A stretch of 64,000 nt of DNA from Pandoraea norimbergensis (GTDB lineage Bacteria > Pseudomonadota > Gammaproteobacteria > Burkholderiales > Burkholderiaceae). Of this stretch, positions 1 to 8,140 are shown piece after piece; the first letter of the stretch is position 1, and each line of letters opens with the position of its first letter. The stretch lies in the NCBI RefSeq assembly GCF_001465545.3, contig NZ_CP013480.3:2356001-2420000 (forward strand). The letters run 5' to 3'. The notes under the pieces are model-generated. The model did not search any database, had not been told where the DNA came from, and worked only from the letters and a program-made list of their open reading frames with translations. Position numbers and translations under genes: made by a program.

Positions 1-993
1 GAAGCTGTCTTCCATGCGTTTTATCGGGGGCAGCCGACGATCCCGGGCACGGGGCTCGGCTTATGGATCGCACGCCGTTGGGCGCATCGGATGGGCGGCG
101 CGCTGCTCGCGGAGACACCCGCGCGAGGTGCGCACTTGCGCTTGTCGTTGCCATTTCCACCGCTTTCGCCACCGGCGGGCCGTGGCCTGATATCGCTCAT
201 CGACGCATCCGGCGGCGCCAGCTACTTCGAGAACGCAGACCAAGCGTTGCCGGTCGCCGTCGTGGCGGTTCGGGAAGGACTGCGCGTACTCGTGGTGGAG
301 GACCACCCGATCAACCGCCTCGTGCTGTGCGAGCAGTTGGGTGCACTGGGGTGCGTGGCGCAGGGAGTGGGCGACGCGGCGGAGGCACTCGCCCACTGGG
401 CGGCGTGCGAAGTCGATGTGGTGCTGACGGACGTGCAACTCGGGCAAGTCTGCGGGCTGACGTTGGCGGGGGATTTGCAGCGAATGGCAACGGTGCTGCA
501 TCGCCCGCCCCCGGTCGTGATTGCCGTGACCGGATCGGTGCTCGACGCGCGCATGGCGAGGGAGGCGGGTATCGACACGGTGCTGCCGAAGCCAGTGTCT
601 CGTCGGCGGTTGCAACAGGTGCTCGCGGCGCGCTGGCCACGGCCGGTGGCAGTCGGACACGACGCTGAATCGTCGCCTGTTGTCGGCGCCATGCCGGAAG
701 CCCCGCATGCCCCGCATGCCCCGCATGCCATGCATGCCATGCATGCCATGCAGATCAATCCGAAATTACCGCTTCACATGGATGCTGTGGCGAGGGGCGT
801 GATGCGTGCCGAGATGGCGAAAGACATCGCGCAGTTCCGCCGTTTGCTCCGGCGCCGGCACCAAGGCGACCTCGCCGCGGCGCAGGCGGTGTTGCATCGC
901 ATGCAGGGGGCGTGCCGCATGTTCGGCGATCCCGAGTTGCTGGCGCGCTGCGCGTCGCTGGCCGCGAAGCTCGCGGCCTTCCCCTCGATCTGA
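1..993 (+). CDS. Hybrid sensor histidine kinase, 3' part (receiver + HPt)
   Basis: The frame is open from base 1, so the 5' end lies outside the window. It begins in the kinase ATP-binding domain: the G2 box GTGLGLWIARR is at residues 17-27. A receiver domain follows (about residues 96-205), with acidic residues in VLVVEDHP, phospho-acceptor Asp144 in VLTDVQ, and the conserved Lys in LPKPVS. After a His/Ala/Met/Pro repeat linker comes a C-terminal HPt-like helix bundle whose HRMQGACRMFG motif puts the phosphorylated His at residue 299. This order (kinase, receiver, HPt) is the BvgS/EvgS phosphorelay type, in which phosphate passes His to Asp to His and then to a separate response regulator. 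The partner regulator is not visible and probably lies upstream. Stop codon TGA at 991-993. Signal sensed is unknown because the N-terminus is missing. Confidence 0.9.
   Translation, partial: EAVFHAFYRGQPTIPGTGLGLWIARRWAHRMGGALLAETPARGAHLRLSLPFPPLSPPAGRGLISLIDASGGASYFENADQALPVAVVAVREGLRVLVVEDHPINRLVLCEQLGALGCVAQGVGDAAEALAHWAACEVDVVLTDVQLGQVCGLTLAGDLQRMATVLHRPPPVVIAVTGSVLDARMAREAGIDTVLPKPVSRRRLQQVLAARWPRPVAVGHDAESSPVVGAMPEAPHAPHAPHAMHAMHAMQINPKLPLHMDAVARGVMRAEMAKDIAQFRRLLRRRHQGDLAAAQAVLHRMQGACRMFGDPELLARCASLAAKLAAFPSI
703..753 (+). repeat. 9-bp in-frame tandem repeat in kinase linker
   Basis: Three copies of CCGCATGCC are followed by two of ATGCATGCC and a partial copy. Each unit is nine bases, so it encodes three-residue repeats (PHA three times, then MHA) in the linker between the receiver and HPt domains. 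Copy-number change by slippage would lengthen or shorten the linker without breaking the frame. Confidence 0.9.
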
Positions 994-994
994 C

Positions 995-1049
995 GTGACA
1001 CTTAATGTCACTCATATAACGTTGTTCGTTTAACGATATGTGTTATAAA
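995..1049 (+). promoter_or_regulatory. Candidate higBA promoter and operator palindrome
   Basis: A palindrome with arms GTGACA and TGTCAC around CTTAA lies at 995-1011. A possible sigma-70 promoter follows: TTGTTC at 1022-1027, 16 bases, then TATAAA at 1044-1049. If this promoter is used, transcription would begin only a few bases before the higB ATG at 1059, giving a nearly leaderless message. HigA antitoxins usually bind palindromes over their own promoter, so the palindrome is a plausible operator. Assignment is inferred from position only. Confidence 0.4.
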
Positions 1050-1058
1050 TTCAAACCT

Positions 1059-1340
1059 ATGATCCAGACCTTCTCGGACAAGGTGACCGCGGCACTCTTT
1101 ACCGGTCGCTACGTACGCAGGTTTCCAAAACCGATTCAGCGCGCCGCGTTACGCAAGTTATTGATGATCGATGCGGCGACTTGTGTGGAGGACTTGCTGG
1201 TGCCGCTGGGCAACCGATTGGAGGGTTTGCACGGTAAGCCAGTGGATTTGTGGAGCATTCGCGTCAATCAGCAATGGCGCGTGTGTTTCCGATTTGCCAA
1301 GGGCGATGCCTACGACGTGGGTATCGTCGACTATCACTGA
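1059..1340 (+). CDS. higB: HigB-like toxin (RelE superfamily mRNA interferase)
   Basis: Ninety-three residues, the usual size of HigB. HigB toxins cleave mRNA on the ribosome and are neutralised by HigA. The N-terminus MIQTFSDKVTAALFTG and the C-terminal part (LHGKPVDLWSIRVNQQWRV, then FRFAKGDAYDVGIVDYH) match the HigB pattern, including the conserved basic and aromatic residues of the RelE fold. I placed the start at the ATG at 1059 because HigB proteins begin at MIQ; an in-frame ATG at 1038 would add seven untypical residues. No clear Shine-Dalgarno site is visible, consistent with a very short leader. higA follows after 14 bases. Toxin-first order is typical of higBA, unlike most toxin-antitoxin operons. 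Confidence 0.93.
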   Translation: MIQTFSDKVTAALFTGRYVRRFPKPIQRAALRKLLMIDAATCVEDLLVPLGNRLEGLHGKPVDLWSIRVNQQWRVCFRFAKGDAYDVGIVDYH

Positions 1341-1354
1341 AATGGGGTTTTGCC

Positions 1355-1705
1355 ATGAGCATCAGACGAGATCAGATCGACCAGACCGATTTTGCGGGGC
1401 TGGTCACGGGGCAGTCGCTGGCGCCGATTCATCCGGGGGAAATTCTGCGCGAGGAATTCATGGTGCCGGGCGGCATGTCGGCGAACGCGCTGGCGTTGGC
1501 GCTTCATGTGCCGGCACCGCGCATCAACGACGTCGTGCGCGGCAAGCGGGGTATTTCGGCGGATACCGCCCTGCGTCTTGCGCGCTACTTCGGCACCTCT
1601 GCGGAGTTCTGGACCAATCTCCAGGCGTCGTACGACCTGCGTGTTGCCTTGCAGGCCGCCGGCGCGGACATCATCCGGCAGGTGCTCCCGCTGCGTGCGG
1701 CCTGA
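1355..1705 (+). CDS. higA: HigA antitoxin (XRE-type helix-turn-helix)
   Basis: A 116-residue protein with the HigA signature PIHPGEILREEFM at residues 24-36, then a helix-turn-helix (MSANALALALHVPAPRINDVV is split across its two helices) and the RGISADTALRLARYFG segment. It binds and inhibits HigB and represses the operon. The ATG at 1355 is preceded by AATGGGG. It lies 14 bases after higB, so the two are surely co-transcribed. A palindrome overlaps its stop codon. Confidence 0.93.
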   Translation: MSIRRDQIDQTDFAGLVTGQSLAPIHPGEILREEFMVPGGMSANALALALHVPAPRINDVVRGKRGISADTALRLARYFGTSAEFWTNLQASYDLRVALQAAGADIIRQVLPLRAA

Positions 1706-1720
1706 CACGCTCAGTGTCAG
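1702..1720. promoter_or_regulatory. Palindrome overlapping higA stop codon
   Basis: Perfect arms CTGACAC and GTGTCAG flank the spacer GCTCA. It contains the higA stop codon. The core TGACAC...TGTCA resembles the palindrome upstream of higB (995-1011), so both ends of the toxin-antitoxin unit carry related sequences. It has no T-run, so it is a poor intrinsic terminator; it may be a second HigA site or a module boundary. Confidence 0.5.
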
Positions 1721-1728
1721 ACCCCGCG

Positions 1729-2382
1729 TCAGAGGTAGCGGCAGACCGCAAGGTAGTGGCAGGCCGTACCGCCAATGGCGAACAGGTGCCAGACCAGATG
1801 TCCGAATTTGATATGCCCGTCGAGCGAATAGAAGATCGCGCCGACGGTGTAGGCAACGCCACCGGCATATAGCCAGCCGGCACCAGGGCCGGGAATGGCT
1901 GCGAGCACGGGCCCTGCGACAAGCACTGCCACCCAGCCGAGGCAGATATACAGCGTTGTCGAGACGAGCGGCCGGTCGAGCAGGCCGAGCGTCTTGGCGA
2001 TGAGGCCGGCGAGCGCCATGGCCCAGACACCGGTGAGCAGTGGCCAGCCCCACGGGTCATGCAGGATTTTGACCGTGAAGGGGGTGTAAGTCCCAGCAAT
2101 GAAAAGAAAGATGGCGCAGTGGTCGACCCGCATGAACACGCGCTTGGCGCGTCCGTCAGGCAGGCCGTGGTAGAGCGCAGAAGACAGGTAGACCACCACC
2201 ATCGTGGCGGCAAACACGCCGATACCGATCTGCTGCGCTGCGCTCGGGCCTACGCTCGAAGGCGGGCGCACGGCATTGAAGAGAAAGGGAATCGCGGCCA
2301 ACGCCGCGAGGCACGCGAGTCCGTGACTGATGCTATTGGCGACTTCTTCGCTGCGCGTCTGAGCGCGTGCTTGCGCCTTCAT
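1729..2382 (-). CDS. Hemolysin III / TrhA family membrane protein (PAQR-like)
   Basis: A 217-residue protein of about seven membrane helices with the family's conserved residues: an early SISHG segment, SALYHG in the second helix region, VDHCAIFLFIAGTYTP, and the C-terminal HLVWHLFAIGGTACHY with paired His residues that likely bind zinc. Bacterial members (YqfA/TrhA) are inner-membrane proteins tied to membrane energetics and lipid homeostasis rather than true hemolysins. I chose the ATG at 2382 because it overlaps the stop codon of the upstream peroxiredoxin as ATGA, a classic translational-coupling arrangement. An ATG seven codons earlier (2403) is possible but would give a 25-base overlap. 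Confidence 0.9.
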   Translation of the reverse strand: MKAQARAQTRSEEVANSISHGLACLAALAAIPFLFNAVRPPSSVGPSAAQQIGIGVFAATMVVVYLSSALYHGLPDGRAKRVFMRVDHCAIFLFIAGTYTPFTVKILHDPWGWPLLTGVWAMALAGLIAKTLGLLDRPLVSTTLYICLGWVAVLVAGPVLAAIPGPGAGWLYAGGVAYTVGAIFYSLDGHIKFGHLVWHLFAIGGTACHYLAVCRYL

Positions 2383-2936
2383 GCGGGATGGGCTGCTCGC
2401 CATTTGCGTACCGCTTCAAGCGTGTTGGCGACGTGTTTGTCCGGATCGAGGCTCACGTAGCTATAGATGACTTTCCCATCCGGGGCGATGACATACGAGA
2501 CGCGGTTGGCCAGATCGGGCTTGAGCGCGAGCACGGCGTCGTAGGCGCGCATGATGTGCTGGTCCGTATCGGCGGCGACGGCAAATTTGCTACGGCATTC
2601 CGACACCGAGAACTTGTTGAGCGTGTCGATGTTGTCGTGCGAGACGCCGATCACCGTGGCACCCATCGACTTGAACGTGTCGGTGGCTTCCGCGAAGTCA
2701 TGCGCTTCGATCGTGCAGCCCGTGGTGAAGGCGGCAGGATAGAAGTACAGGACGACCGGTCCCTTCTTGAGCGCATCGGCCAGCGAGAACGAGAAGACAT
2801 TTCCGCCAAGCGAGGCCTGCGCCGTGAAGTCCGGTGCCGTGGCACCCGTCTTGAGGGCCGCATGTGCGGGGATGAAACACCAGGCCGTCACGCCGAGAAT
2901 CGCGGCCGCGGCTGTCACTCCGATCCAACGTTTCAT
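2379..2936 (-). CDS. Exported peroxiredoxin (Bcp/AhpC-TSA type)
   Basis: A 185-residue thioredoxin-fold peroxidase. The first about 25 residues (MKRWIGVTAAAAILGVTAW... to PAHA) form a signal peptide or anchor, so it probably works in the periplasm. GATAPDFTAQ opens the peroxiredoxin domain. The active-site loop is YPAAFTTGCTIEAHDF, with the peroxidatic Cys in TTGC; this departs slightly from the usual PxxxTPGCT of Bcp. A second Cys in VSECRSKF could be resolving. It would reduce hydroperoxides with thioredoxin-like donors. The start at 2936 gives a proper signal peptide; longer versions add an unsupported 47 residues. It is the first gene of a pair with the hemolysin-III gene. Confidence 0.9.
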   Translation of the reverse strand: MKRWIGVTAAAAILGVTAWCFIPAHAALKTGATAPDFTAQASLGGNVFSFSLADALKKGPVVLYFYPAAFTTGCTIEAHDFAEATDTFKSMGATVIGVSHDNIDTLNKFSVSECRSKFAVAADTDQHIMRAYDAVLALKPDLANRVSYVIAPDGKVIYSYVSLDPDKHVANTLEAVRKWRAAHPA

Positions 2937-3125
2937 GCAGAGCTCCCAAAGTGGATGCCTAAGTGAATGCTTAAGGATAGAGGCTTGCGAGGGCACTGTC
3001 CAACGTCTGTGACGCGGGTGACAGTCTACTGTCGGGTTCGTGACACGAACAGGGCATAGCGCTGTCTTTCGGGCCATTCATTGCGACGTTGCAGCGACTT
3101 CGTTGTTAGGTTGTGCCGACGCGTT

Positions 3126-3605
3126 TTAACTGCCTGCGGCCTGCGAGCCGATCGGCAAAACGGTGGTCGACTTGATCTGCGAGAGGGCGATCATCGAGTT
3201 GACCTCCTGCACCATCGGCAATTGCGACAGCCGTTCGAAGAAGAAGCGTTCGTAGGCGTCGACATCGCGCGTGACGATGCGCAGCAGGAAGTCGACGTTG
3301 CCCATCAGCACATGGCACTCGAGCACTTCCGGAAAATCCTGAATCGCCTTCGAAAACTCGGGCAGTGCGTTGCGATTGTGACCCGCCAGTTTTACGTGGG
3401 CGAACAGCATCACGTTCAAGCCGACCTTTTTGCGATCGACCAGCGCGACGCGCCGCTCGATGATGCCCTCGGCATCCAGCCGGTCGATGCGTCGCCAGCA
3501 CTGCGACTGTGAAAGGCCGATCTGCTCGCCGATCTGGGCCGCCGACAGCGAAGCATCGACTTGCAGGATCGCGAGAATTTTCTCGTCAAATGCGTCAAGT
3601 TGCAT
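3126..3605 (-). CDS. Lrp/AsnC family transcriptional regulator
   Basis: A 159-residue regulator of standard Lrp length. The N-terminus (LDAFDEKILAILQVDAS) leads into a winged helix with recognition segment LSQSQCWRRIDRLDAEGII. The C-terminal half is the RAM/AsnC ligand-binding domain (LPEFSKAIQDFPEVLECH then MGNVDFLLRIVTRDVDAYERF). These proteins sense amino acids and bind DNA as octamers. ATG at 3605 has GGAGGA eight bases upstream; an upstream TTG in frame is less likely. It is divergent from the acetolactate-synthase-like gene, which it may control through the inverted repeat between them. Confidence 0.93.
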   Translation of the reverse strand: MQLDAFDEKILAILQVDASLSAAQIGEQIGLSQSQCWRRIDRLDAEGIIERRVALVDRKKVGLNVMLFAHVKLAGHNRNALPEFSKAIQDFPEVLECHVLMGNVDFLLRIVTRDVDAYERFFFERLSQLPMVQEVNSMIALSQIKSTTVLPIGSQAAGS

Positions 3606-3662
3606 AATCAATTCCTCCGAATTTTATATTTTGAATAGATCATGTGAAATTGGCGAGAATCT

Positions 3663-3709
3663 GTCAATGTTACGCGAAGCAATTACCTGCGCCTCGTCAT
3701 AACATTGAC
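3663..3709. promoter_or_regulatory. Inverted repeat in Lrp / ilvB-like divergent region
   Basis: The perfect 10-base arms GTCAATGTTA (3663-3672) and TAACATTGAC (3700-3709) are spaced start to start by 37 bases, between the divergent regulator and the TPP-enzyme gene. Spacing of about three and a half helical turns suits an Lrp-type protein that wraps DNA. Binding is inferred from position. Confidence 0.5.
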
Positions 3710-3768
3710 CTTAGTTTGTTGCAGCTGCCGCAACAGTTCGTCTGAAACAGCCGGAAAACCACGCACCT

Positions 3769-5598
3769 ATGAAACTCGACCTGTCTCTGCCTGCCGCCGA
3801 AGCCGCCACCGGCGCTGTCGCCCAGCCCGTTGCCCCGTTGTCCGCCAAGGGGGCGGACCTTATTGCGCGCACGCTGGTAGAGATTGGTGTCGACACGGTG
3901 TTCTGCTATCCGGGCGGCGCCAACCTGGAAATGCTCGATGCGCTCTCGCGCGTGTCCATCACGCTGGTGCGTACCGAACACGAGCAAGGCTCGGTGTTTG
4001 GCGCGCAGGGCTATGCACGCGCCACCGGCAAGCTCGGTGTTTGTCTGGCGACCTCCGGCCCGGGCGCGACCAATCTGGTCACCGGTATTGCCGACGCCGC
4101 CAGCGATTCGGTGCCGATTCTTGCGATCACGGGCAATGTCGCTACGCATTGGCTTGGCAAGAACGCCTTCCAAGAAGTGGACATCGTCGCGATCACCAAG
4201 CCGGTGACCAAGCTCGCCCGGCAAGTGCGCGAGGCGCGCGACATTCCGGCGGCACTGCGCGAAGCCGCGACTTGCGCGCTGGCGGGGCGCCCCGGCCCGG
4301 TGCTGGTGGATTTCCCGAAGGACATTCAACAGGCACGTCCCGACCAGCCGACCGACAAGCGCTTTACCGCGCCGGTGCCGGCCGGCATGAGCGACGAGAC
4401 GGCCCAACGCATCGCGGCCTTGCTGGCGAAAAGCGAGCGGCCGGTCATCTACGCGGGTGGCGGGGTGATCGCCTCAGGCACCAGCGACCGGCTCAAGGCG
4501 CTGGCCGAAGCACTTAACTGTCCGGTAGCCCTCACGATGATGGGGTTGGGCGCGATGCCCGACGATCATCCACTGCTGCTCGGGCCGCTTGGCATGCACG
4601 GCGCCTATGCGGCCAACGTGGCTGTCAACGAGGCCGATCTGGTGCTGGCGCTTGGCGTGCGCTTCGACGACCGGGTGGTCGGCGATCCCACGTTGTTTGC
4701 CCGGCACGCCAAGATCGTCCATATCGACGTCGACGCGGCCGAAATCGGCAAGAACAAGCCCGTGACGCTGGGCGTGCACGCCGATTTGCGCGATGCTTTC
4801 AGCGGGCTGCTTGCCCACGCGACCCGCCGCGACGTGCCGGACTGGCACGCTTATCTGGGCGAGCGCCGTGCCGCCCACCCGCTGCGGGCATCGGTGTCGC
4901 CAGTGTCAGGCGAAAACGGTGACGCCAGCGTGCTGACCGGCGTGGACGTGATTGCCGCACTCGCGGCGCTGCTGCCGCCGGAGGCGGTGGTGACGACGGG
5001 CGTTGGCCAGCATCAGATGTGGGCGATGCAGCACCTGCGTTTGCGCGAGCCGCGCACGTTTCTGTCGAGCGCGGGTTTCGGCACCATGGGCTTTGGCTTG
5101 CCCGCGGCGATCGGCGCCAAGGTCGCGCTGCCCGACGTGCCCGTGATCGATATCGATGGCGACGGCAGCCTGAACATGTCCGTCAACGAGCTGTCGACCT
5201 GCCGCCGTTATGGGCTCGGCGTCAAAGTGCTGGTGATCAATAACCAGTGGCTGGGCATGGTGCGTCAGTGGCAGGACATGATCTACGCACGCAACCGCGT
5301 CGCCTCGTCGCTTGCCGATCCGAACGCACCAGAGGGTGCCGACGATGGCCGCCCGTACCCGGACTTCGTGACCATCGCTGCCGGTTACGGCGTGGCCGGT
5401 GCCCGCGTCACGCGTGCCGAGGAACTGCCGGCGGCGCTGGCCCGTATGCTGGCCGACCCGAGCGAGCCGTATCTGCTGGACGTACTGGTGGCCCGTGAAG
5501 ACGATGTCTACCCGATGATCCCGGCGGGCAAATCTTACCGGGACGTGGTGTTCGGGCCGGGCGAGAGCGCGGGGCCGATTGCTGCCGGCGCGTTCTGA
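3769..5598 (+). CDS. Acetolactate synthase large-subunit-like TPP enzyme
   Basis: A 609-residue thiamine-diphosphate enzyme with three domains. The PYR domain (residues about 27-200) carries the catalytic Glu in RTEHEQGSVFGAQGYARATG and the PGATNLVTGIADA segment. The central FAD/NAD-like domain includes GMHGAYAANVAVNEADLVL and GVRFDDRV, both typical of acetolactate synthase. The PP domain has the GDGSLNMSVNELSTC Mg-TPP motif and NNQWLGMVRQWQDM. The reaction would be pyruvate to acetolactate (valine/leucine pathway), but no small regulatory subunit (ilvN) or ilvC follows, so a catabolic or standalone role is possible. ATG at 3769 follows a weak GGAAAA. It is flanked by a divergent Lrp regulator and followed by a strong terminator. 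Confidence 0.85.
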   Translation: MKLDLSLPAAEAATGAVAQPVAPLSAKGADLIARTLVEIGVDTVFCYPGGANLEMLDALSRVSITLVRTEHEQGSVFGAQGYARATGKLGVCLATSGPGATNLVTGIADAASDSVPILAITGNVATHWLGKNAFQEVDIVAITKPVTKLARQVREARDIPAALREAATCALAGRPGPVLVDFPKDIQQARPDQPTDKRFTAPVPAGMSDETAQRIAALLAKSERPVIYAGGGVIASGTSDRLKALAEALNCPVALTMMGLGAMPDDHPLLLGPLGMHGAYAANVAVNEADLVLALGVRFDDRVVGDPTLFARHAKIVHIDVDAAEIGKNKPVTLGVHADLRDAFSGLLAHATRRDVPDWHAYLGERRAAHPLRASVSPVSGENGDASVLTGVDVIAALAALLPPEAVVTTGVGQHQMWAMQHLRLREPRTFLSSAGFGTMGFGLPAAIGAKVALPDVPVIDIDGDGSLNMSVNELSTCRRYGLGVKVLVINNQWLGMVRQWQDMIYARNRVASSLADPNAPEGADDGRPYPDFVTIAAGYGVAGARVTRAEELPAALARMLADPSEPYLLDVLVAREDDVYPMIPAGKSYRDVVFGPGESAGPIAAGAF

Positions 5599-5663
5599 AC
5601 GGCGGCGCTGGCGGCGTTCCCATTTCATGGGAATTGCGTCCCACGTCGCGAGATCGCAACGAG

Positions 5664-5688
5664 AAAACCCGCTTCGGCGGGTTTTTTT
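5664..5688 (+). terminator. Rho-independent terminator after ALS-like gene
   Basis: AAAACCCGC, a TTCG tetraloop, then GCGGG running into seven T. A textbook intrinsic terminator 66 bases after the stop codon of the acetolactate-synthase-like gene. Confidence 0.92.
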
Positions 5689-5751
5689 CGTTTCGGGGTC
5701 GGCGAGGAGTATCATTGCGCTCTTTTACGAATTCTCGCCTAGGAAATCAAC

Positions 5752-6531
5752 ATGTTGACGAAGCGCCTTGTGCTGGCCGCCGCCTGTTTTCTGACGACTT
5801 TCGCCGCTGTGCCGGCAGTGCAAGCTGCCGACCCCACGTACACCGTGGGCGCAGGCGGTACCTATCGTCCGTTCGAGTTCGAAACGCCGCAAAAAGAGCT
5901 GGTCGGCTTCGATATCGACGTCATCAAGGCGATCGGCAAGGCGGGCGGGTTCAACGTGAAGCTGGTCAGCACGCCGTGGGAAGGCATCTTCGCCACGCTC
6001 GACCAAGGCGACCGCGACATCATCATTTCGGGCATCACCATCACCGACAAGCGTCGTGAAATGGTCGACTTCTCGGCCCCGTATTTCCCGGCCGATCAGG
6101 TCATCATCACGTCGCCGGGCTCGAAGGTCGCCAATCTGGCCGACCTGAAGAAGCTGCAAGTCGGCGTGGTCAATTCGAGCACCGGCGACATCGCCGTCTC
6201 GGAAGAACTCGGCCGTGCCAGCACCTCGATCCGCCGCTTCGACAACACGCCGCTCATGCTCGAAGAGCTGTATCGCGGCGGTGTCGACGCTGCCGTGGGC
6301 GACGTGGGCGTGATCAAGTTCTACATCAAGAGCCATCCGGAAAAGCCGTTCAAGCTGGTCTACGACAGCAAGTTCAAGCGTCAGTACTTCGGTATTGCCG
6401 TGAAGAAGGGCAACAAGGTCGCGCTCGACAAGATCAACACCGGTCTGAAGAAGATCGTGGCTGACGGCACCTACGCCAAGATCTACAAGCAGTGGTTCGA
6501 CGCCGACGTGCCGACGCTGCCGCAACAATAA
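5752..6531 (+). CDS. Amino-acid ABC transporter, periplasmic binding protein
   Basis: A 259-residue family-3 solute-binding protein. Residues 1-25 are a signal peptide (MLTKRLVLAAACFLTTFAAV, cleavage after VQA). The mature protein opens with YTVGAGGTYRPFEF and has GFDIDVIKAIGKAGG, the family-3 signature, then SGITITDKRREMVDFS and VGVVNSSTGDIAVSE. It would capture a polar or basic amino acid and deliver it to the downstream permease. AGGAAATCAAC precedes the ATG. The proximity to astC and astA suggests arginine or ornithine as substrate, which is inference. The permease and ATPase genes follow. Confidence 0.93.
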   Translation: MLTKRLVLAAACFLTTFAAVPAVQAADPTYTVGAGGTYRPFEFETPQKELVGFDIDVIKAIGKAGGFNVKLVSTPWEGIFATLDQGDRDIIISGITITDKRREMVDFSAPYFPADQVIITSPGSKVANLADLKKLQVGVVNSSTGDIAVSEELGRASTSIRRFDNTPLMLEELYRGGVDAAVGDVGVIKFYIKSHPEKPFKLVYDSKFKRQYFGIAVKKGNKVALDKINTGLKKIVADGTYAKIYKQWFDADVPTLPQQ

Positions 6532-6576
6532 GTAACGCGTGTAAGATTCGCGCCACGCGCGCCAGTCATCTGGCCT

Positions 6577-6638
6577 CTCGCGGCCCGTGAGCTGATCGTC
6601 AGAGCATCGACGTCAACCCCCGGGCCGCGAGCGTTTTT
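6577..6638 (+). terminator. Hairpin with T-run inside the ABC transporter operon
   Basis: CTCGCGGCCCG (6577-6587) is perfectly complementary to CGGGCCGCGAG (6621-6631), with a 33-base loop and then CGTTTTT. It sits between the binding-protein and permease genes. Such intra-operon hairpins often end part of transcription or protect the 3' end of the binding-protein mRNA, which raises binding protein over the membrane components. Confidence 0.75.
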
Positions 6639-6681
6639 CTGCCGGCAAGCCGGTTCGTTTCATTTTGTATAAAGGTGCTTC

Positions 6682-7431
6682 ATGGGTGGGTTCCAGTGGA
6701 ACATCATCAGCGAGTACATGCCTCTGTTTGTCGAAGGCACGCTGATGACGCTCAAGTGCACGGTGATCTGTGTGATCGCTGGCACGTTACTCGGGCTTGT
6801 GCTCGGCGTCGGTCGTCTGGCCGAAGCGCGTCACGGCTTCTACAAGTATTTTCTGCGCTACGGTGTGCAGCTCCCGGTGCGCTTCTACGTCAGCTTTTTC
6901 CGTGGCACGCCGCTGTTCGTTCAGATTCTGCTGATCCACTTCGCGCTCATGCCGATGCTGATCAACCCGTCGGGCGGTCTGCTTATCAGCGGCGATCTGG
7001 CGCGTGAAATCCGCTCGCAGTACGGCGCGTTCATGTCGGCCGTGCTGGCGATCTCGCTCAACGCGGGTGCCTACGTGTCGGAAATCTTCCGCGCCGGTAT
7101 CCAGTCGATCGACCGCGGTCAGGCCGAAGCGGCCCGCTCGCTCGGCATGACCTACATGCAGACGCTGCGCAAGGTGGTACTGCCGCAGGCGTTTCGCCGC
7201 ATGCTGCCCCCGCTGGGCAACAACGCCATCGCGATCGTGAAGGACTCGTCGCTGGCGTCGGCCATCGGGCTGGCGGAACTGGCGTACGCCGCACGGACCG
7301 TATCGGGCGCCTATGCTCGTTATTGGGAGCCGTACCTGACGATTTCGCTCATCTACTGGGTGATTACGCTGGTGCTGTCGGCATTTGTTCAACATCTGGA
7401 AACGAGGTACGGCCAAGGTGATCGTCGTTAA
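6682..7431 (+). CDS. Amino-acid ABC transporter permease
   Basis: A 249-residue HisM/GlnP-type inner-membrane permease with about five membrane helices. The start [20 protein letters not shown] is the family's first helix, [12 protein letters not shown] is the usual loop, and the cytoplasmic EAA motif is [32 protein letters not shown]. It forms the channel and docks on the ATPase. Only one permease gene is present, so it may act as a homodimer. The ATPase start overlaps its 3' end by 14 bases. Confidence 0.94.
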   Translation: MGGFQWNIISEYMPLFVEGTLMTLKCTVICVIAGTLLGLVLGVGRLAEARHGFYKYFLRYGVQLPVRFYVSFFRGTPLFVQILLIHFALMPMLINPSGGLLISGDLAREIRSQYGAFMSAVLAISLNAGAYVSEIFRAGIQSIDRGQAEAARSLGMTYMQTLRKVVLPQAFRRMLPPLGNNAIAIVKDSSLASAIGLAELAYAARTVSGAYARYWEPYLTISLIYWVITLVLSAFVQHLETRYGQGDRR

Positions 7432-8140
7432 CAACCTGCAAAAGCAATACGGCGAGACGCACGTGCTGCGCGGCATTACCTGCCGAATCGAAGAAAGCGA
7501 AGTGGTGTGCGTGATCGGGCCGTCAGGCTCGGGCAAGAGCACGTTCCTGCGCTGTCTGAATGGACTCGAAGACGTCAGTGGCGGCGAAGTGCTCGTCAAC
7601 GGCTTCCACGTCGAAGACCCGAAGACGAACATGAATGCCATGCGCGCAAGCGTCGGCATGGTGTTCCAGCGCTTCAACCTGTTCCCGCACATGTCGGTGC
7701 TCGAGAACCTGATTCTCGCGCCCATGCAGGTCAACAGCCTGAAGCGTGATCAGGCCGTGACGGTTGCCGAGCAACTGCTTCGCAAGGTCGGGTTGATCGA
7801 CAAGATCGATGCGTTCCCGAACCAGCTCTCCGGCGGCCAGCAGCAGCGCGTGGCGATTGCCCGCGCACTGGCCATGCAGCCGACCGTCATGTTGTTCGAC
7901 GAGCCGACCTCGGCGCTCGACCCCGAACTCGTGGGCGAAGTGCTGGAAGTCATGAAGTCGCTCGCCGAAGAAGGCATGACGATGGTGGTGGTCACGCACG
8001 AAATGGGGTTTGCGCGGGAAGTCTCCGATCGCGTGCTCTTCATCGATCAGGGCGTGATCATGGAAGAGGGCCATCCGGAACAGATCTTCTCGGCGCCGAA
8101 GCACGAGCGCACGCGCGAATTCTTACGCAAAGTCTTGTAA
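7418..8140 (+). CDS. Amino-acid ABC transporter ATP-binding protein
   Basis: A 240-residue ABC ATPase of the GlnQ/HisP/ArtP type. Walker A is GPSGSGKST, the Q-loop is [11 protein letters not shown], the signature is LSGGQQQR, Walker B is [14 protein letters not shown] and the switch His is in [13 protein letters not shown]. It powers the importer with the preceding permease and binding protein. I chose GTG at 7418 because homologues begin at about [11 protein letters not shown] and GAGG lies about ten bases upstream; this gives a 14-base overlap with the permease. The ORF is open further upstream but that would add eleven untypical residues. Confidence 0.93.
   Translation: MIVVNNLQKQYGETHVLRGITCRIEESEVVCVIGPSGSGKSTFLRCLNGLEDVSGGEVLVNGFHVEDPKTNMNAMRASVGMVFQRFNLFPHMSVLENLILAPMQVNSLKRDQAVTVAEQLLRKVGLIDKIDAFPNQLSGGQQQRVAIARALAMQPTVMLFDEPTSALDPELVGEVLEVMKSLAEEGMTMVVVTHEMGFAREVSDRVLFIDQGVIMEEGHPEQIFSAPKHERTREFLRKVL

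Noticed and set aside
1038..1058. Upstream ATG for higB.
   Set aside because: It adds seven residues not found in HigB and lies inside the likely promoter.
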